A stretch of 9,542 nucleotides of DNA, taken from the NCBI GenBank assembly GCA_009779295.1, contig WREN01000068.1, positions 1-9,542 of the forward strand, written 5' to 3'. Both the position numbers and the translations under genes were made by a program. The notes beneath the pieces are model-generated. The model was given only the letters and a program-made list of their open reading frames with translations. It had not been told where the DNA came from and did no database searches. This document shows, piece by piece, positions 7,000 to 9,542 of this stretch; within the stretch, counting starts at the first letter, position 1, and each line of letters opens with the position of its first letter. This DNA is from Oscillospiraceae bacterium (GTDB lineage Bacteria; Bacillota; Clostridia; Oscillospirales; CAG-272).

Positions 7000-7634
7000 A
7001 AAAAGAATATAGTACAATTCCGCCATCAATGGCAAAAATGGAAACTTATGGCTTTTCATGGATGGACTTTGTTACTGCGATTCCGTCACCATTGTTTGTT
7101 GTGACTTCGTATAAATCAAACGGCAAGCCGAACGCCTGCTTGCAATCATGGGCTTGTTTCAATGGCGGACCGAAAGGTTTTTACGCAATTTTATCAAGCG
7201 TCAATAAATCGGGACATCTATATCAAACAGTCAAAGAAAAAGGCGAAGTTGTATTAAACTTTCCCTCCGCTGATATTTATGAACTTTGCACGGATACTAT
7301 CACCAATAACGGTTTTGACGATGATGAAATCACATTATCGGGGCTTACTGTTGAAAAAGCCTCCACCGTAAACGCGCCGCGCATTAAAGAATGTTTTCTT
7401 TGTCTTGAATCCCGATTTTTGTGGGAACGCGAAATTGTAGAAGGAAACAATGGGGTTTTGATGTGCTTCGAAGTGATTAATATTTGCATTGATGAAGCTC
7501 ATTTAAATGAGCGTTACGGGGAGAACGGTTATCTTTACAACGTACATTACCCCGTAAATCCTGAAAATTATAATGGCAAATCGCATGATTATATCGCTAT
7601 ACTGCAAAAATTCCGCGATATGGGAGAGTATTAA
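6996..7634 (+). CDS. Flavin reductase-like FMN-binding split-barrel protein
   Basis: The 212-residue product resembles the flavin reductase / DIM6-NTAB group (COG1853), whose members bind FMN in a split beta-barrel and reduce flavin or act on small substrates; the substrate here is unknown. Family signs are the N-terminal strand PSPLFVVTSYKSNGKPNAC (residues 30-48), then a small-residue stretch with SWACFNGGPKGF, a block ILSSVNKSGHLYQTVKEKGE (65-84) and VVLNFPS (85-91), where flavin-contacting residues usually lie. A later strand ECFLCLESRFLWERE (132-146) also fits. There is no signal peptide, so it should be cytoplasmic. GGGAG at 6981-6985 is its ribosome binding site, 10 bases before the ATG. 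Its TAA directly abuts the ftsY ATG. It is moderately AT-rich (19 G+C in the 60-base row at 7201). Together with the methyltransferase it forms a two-gene insert between smc and ftsY. Confidence 0.8.
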   Translation: MKKEYSTIPPSMAKMETYGFSWMDFVTAIPSPLFVVTSYKSNGKPNACLQSWACFNGGPKGFYAILSSVNKSGHLYQTVKEKGEVVLNFPSADIYELCTDTITNNGFDDDEITLSGLTVEKASTVNAPRIKECFLCLESRFLWEREIVEGNNGVLMCFEVINICIDEAHLNERYGENGYLYNVHYPVNPENYNGKSHDYIAILQKFRDMGEY

Positions 7635-8546
7635 ATGTCGTTTTTTCAAAAATTAAAAGAAGGTCTTACCAAAACAAAAGAAAGTTTCTTCGGCAAAGTC
7701 GATAATTTATTCAAGCAGTTCGTCAAAATAGACGAAGATTTGCTTGAAGAATTGGAGGAATTGCTGATAATGGCGGACGTCGGCGTCGCTTCGACTATGG
7801 AAATCATCGACAAGTTGCGCGAAAAAATCCGTAACGAACGATTAAGCGAAAGCGAACAGGCATACGAAGCGCTCAAACAGATATTGATTGAAATGATTGG
7901 CGAAGGCGAACCGATAAACACCGGCGATGAATTAACAGTTATTCTCGTCATCGGCGTGAACGGCGTTGGGAAAACAACCTCGATCGCGAAAATCGCTACG
8001 ATTCTGAAACGCGACGGCAAGAAAGTCATCCTCGCTGCGGGCGACACTTTCCGCGCCGCGGCTATAGACCAGCTCGGCATTTGGGCTGACCGCGTCGGCG
8101 TTGATTTAATCAAGCACACGGAGGGCTCCGATCCCGCTGCGGTTGTGTTCGACGCAGTGAATGCCGCGCGCAGTCGTCATGCCGATGTGCTTATCGTTGA
8201 CACCGCAGGCAGGCTTCACAACAAGAAGAATCTGATGGACGAGCTTGCGAAAATCAACCGCGTTATCGGGCGCGAACTGCCCGACGCTTGGCGTGAAACG
8301 CTGCTTGTCCTCGACGCGACAACGGGGCAGAACGCAGTCATTCAGGCTAAGGAATTTAAAAACGCCGCTAATATAACAGGATTGATCCTCACCAAACTCG
8401 ACGGAACCGCTAAAGGCGGTATCGTGTTTTCAATCAAAAAGGAACTCGGCATCCCTGTGAAATTTATCGGAGTCGGCGAAAAAGCCGACGATATGGAAGT
8501 ATTCAACGCCGCGGATTTCGTAAACGCTTTATTTGAAAAGGATTAA
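7635..8546 (+). CDS. ftsY: FtsY, signal recognition particle receptor GTPase
   Basis: FtsY docks ribosome-SRP (Ffh) complexes at the membrane for co-translational insertion by SecYEG. The 303-residue product is the short Firmicutes form without a long acidic A domain: it opens with the amphipathic segment MSFFQKLKEGL (1-11), which likely serves as membrane anchor, followed by the helical N domain (about 25-90) and the G domain. GTPase motifs are complete: G1 GVNGVGKTT (107-115), G2 region DTFRAAA (137-143), G3 DTAGR (189-193), G4 TKLD (253-256) and the SRP-GTPase box GTAKGG (257-262). Its ATG abuts the stop of the flavin reductase gene, and GGGAGAG (7622-7628) inside that gene is its ribosome binding site, six bases upstream. 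ftsY usually follows smc directly in Clostridia; here two genes lie between them. Confidence 0.97.
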   Translation: MSFFQKLKEGLTKTKESFFGKVDNLFKQFVKIDEDLLEELEELLIMADVGVASTMEIIDKLREKIRNERLSESEQAYEALKQILIEMIGEGEPINTGDELTVILVIGVNGVGKTTSIAKIATILKRDGKKVILAAGDTFRAAAIDQLGIWADRVGVDLIKHTEGSDPAAVVFDAVNAARSRHADVLIVDTAGRLHNKKNLMDELAKINRVIGRELPDAWRETLLVLDATTGQNAVIQAKEFKNAANITGLILTKLDGTAKGGIVFSIKKELGIPVKFIGVGEKADDMEVFNAADFVNALFEKD

Positions 8547-8551
8547 ACGCC

Positions 8552-9163
8552 ATGGATATTGTATTAGCTTCACGCAACATAAAAAAAATCGGCGAAATGG
8601 AAACATTATTACGCGAACACATGTCATATATCAAAGTATTGTCGCTTGACGATATAAATTACCAAGACGAAATAGAGGAAACCGGAGCTACATTCGAGGA
8701 AAACGCTTTGATCAAGGCTTCACTACCCGCGAAATTGGGTTACATAGGCATTGCCGACGATTCCGGTCTTGAAGTGGATATACTTAATGGACGACCGGGA
8801 ATAAATTCTTCGCGTTACTCGGGTGAAAACGCTTCGGATAACGACAACAATGACAAACTGCTTTTGGAACTGTTAAATATTCCGGTCGAAAGGCGGACTT
8901 CGCGGTTTGTTTGCGCGATTGCGTGCGTTTTTCCATACTTAAAAAACGCATACTTCACCGTGCGCGGTACATGCGAGGGTTATATAATCGATAATCCGCG
9001 TGGCAGTAACGGATTCGGTTACGATCCATTGTTTTTGTGTAAAGAATACGATCAAACTTTCGCCGAACTCACCGACGAGCAAAAAAATTTAATCAGTCAC
9101 CGCGGCAACGCAGTACAACTATTTATACAAGAATTTTCAAAACATATAGAGGTATTAAAATAA
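8552..9163 (+). CDS. rdgB: RdgB/HAM1, dITP/XTP pyrophosphatase
   Basis: This enzyme removes deaminated purine nucleotides (XTP, dITP, ITP) by hydrolysis to the monophosphate and pyrophosphate, keeping them out of DNA and RNA. The 203-residue product has the usual length and every family block: ASRNIKK at residues 6-12 (usually written TxNxxK), ETGATFEENA at 43-52, DDSGLEVD at 69-76 with the catalytic acidic pair, GRPGINSSRY at 80-89, GSNGFGYDPLF at 151-161 and ISHRGNA at 181-187. It starts five bases after the ftsY stop, with AAAAGGA (8536-8542) as ribosome binding site. The next gene abuts its stop. Placement with yhbY and nadD after ftsY is a known clostridial arrangement. Confidence 0.96.
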   Translation: MDIVLASRNIKKIGEMETLLREHMSYIKVLSLDDINYQDEIEETGATFEENALIKASLPAKLGYIGIADDSGLEVDILNGRPGINSSRYSGENASDNDNNDKLLLELLNIPVERRTSRFVCAIACVFPYLKNAYFTVRGTCEGYIIDNPRGSNGFGYDPLFLCKEYDQTFAELTDEQKNLISHRGNAVQLFIQEFSKHIEVLK

Positions 9164-9457
9164 ATGAAAATTAATAGTAAACAACGGGCGTATCTCAGAG
9201 GGCTTGCCAACTCCTACGATACCATATTTCAAATCGGCAAGGGCGGTATCAACGAAAATATGACCGCGCAGATTTCCGACGCACTTGAGGCGAGGGAATT
9301 AATAAAATTACGGATTTTAAAGAACTGCGAGATGACTACAGACGAAGCCGCTGAAGCTATAGCGGAAGCCGTAGGCGCGGAAATCGTGCAGGTTATCGGC
9401 ACGCGGTTTATTTTATACAGGGAATCAGTAAAACACAAAAAAATCGAGTTGATATAA
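9164..9457 (+). CDS. yhbY: YhbY/YqeI family ribosome-associated RNA-binding protein (CRM domain)
   Basis: The 97-residue product is a stand-alone CRM domain. It opens MKINSKQRAYLRGLAN, as these proteins do, and has the loop IGKGGI at residues 24-29, which holds the family GxxG RNA-contact motif, then ISDALEARELIKLRIL and a late VQVIGTRFILYR strand. In Escherichia coli YhbY associates with 50S precursors, so a role in large-subunit assembly is likely; the Bacillus subtilis counterpart is YqeI, encoded next to nadD as here. The ribosome binding site AGAGGT (9148-9153) lies 10 bases before the ATG, inside rdgB. The TAA of rdgB abuts its start, and its own TAA abuts nadD. Confidence 0.94.
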   Translation: MKINSKQRAYLRGLANSYDTIFQIGKGGINENMTAQISDALEARELIKLRILKNCEMTTDEAAEAIAEAVGAEIVQVIGTRFILYRESVKHKKIELI

Positions 9458-9542
9458 ATGGTAATCGGCATATTCGGAGGCACGTTCGCACCCGTGCATT
9501 ACGGGCATATAACCGCAGCTTACGCGTTTTTGGATAAATGCG
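9458..9542 (+). CDS. nadD: NadD, nicotinate-nucleotide adenylyltransferase (partial, N-terminus only)
   Basis: Only the first 28 codons are in the window; the gene continues past the right edge. The product begins MVIGIFGGTFAPVHYGH, the nucleotidyltransferase start with the HxGH motif (H14, G16, H17) that binds ATP phosphates. NadD adenylates nicotinate mononucleotide in NAD synthesis. Identification as NadD rather than another HxGH enzyme (CoaD) rests on the GGTF form and on the preceding yhbY/yqeI gene. The residue after GGTF is Ala, where Asp or Asn is more usual. A weak GAG (9446-9448) is the only upstream ribosome binding signal, so translation probably depends on coupling with yhbY, whose stop directly abuts this start. 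Confidence 0.9.
   Translation, partial: MVIGIFGGTFAPVHYGHITAAYAFLDKC

Noticed and set aside
7646..8119. 157-codon open frame on the - strand opposite ftsY
   Set aside because: Ser/Ile-rich translation with no recognisable domain, fully inside a secure gene; it is a shadow of ftsY codon use.

Overview
The window is a dense run of housekeeping genes, all on the + strand. Gene content and order point to a low-to-moderate GC bacterium of the Bacillota, most likely class Clostridia. The order plsX - rnc - Elp3-like radical SAM gene - smc - ftsY is typical of that class, and a YhbY/YqeI gene directly before nadD is also a Firmicutes arrangement. In-frame TGA stops (plsX, rnc) and a TTG start (smc) fit genetic code 11. 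No species can be named from the sequence alone.

Layout. Positions 2-2648 hold plsX (phospholipid synthesis), rnc (RNase III) and a radical SAM enzyme, joined by two 4-base ATGA overlaps. No acyl carrier protein gene lies between plsX and rnc, where many Firmicutes have one. Positions 2639-6199 hold full-length smc, which starts at TTG with a strong Shine-Dalgarno sequence. A near-consensus sigma-A-type promoter lies inside the 3' end of the radical SAM gene and would drive smc. Positions 6202-7634 hold a class I methyltransferase, a 125-base gap and a flavin reductase-like protein, and these separate smc from ftsY, which are usually neighbours. Positions 7635-9542 hold ftsY (SRP receptor), rdgB (house-cleaning nucleotide pyrophosphatase), yhbY (CRM-domain ribosome-associated protein) and the first 28 codons of nadD, which runs off the window.

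The genes look like one long co-transcribed block: gaps are absent or very small everywhere except 6871-6995, and I see no convincing terminator. The core genes serve basic growth functions: membrane lipid synthesis, RNA processing, chromosome segregation, membrane protein targeting, nucleotide pool cleaning, ribosome assembly and NAD synthesis. The methyltransferase and flavin reductase are accessory passengers of unknown substrate that appear to have been added to the operon without breaking it.

I do not see a clearly novel system (no CRISPR array, transposase, toxin-antitoxin pair or phage gene). The points most worth checking are the internal smc promoter, the two-gene insertion between smc and ftsY, and the 125-base gap inside it, which contains both a possible 41-codon ORF and two related palindromes.
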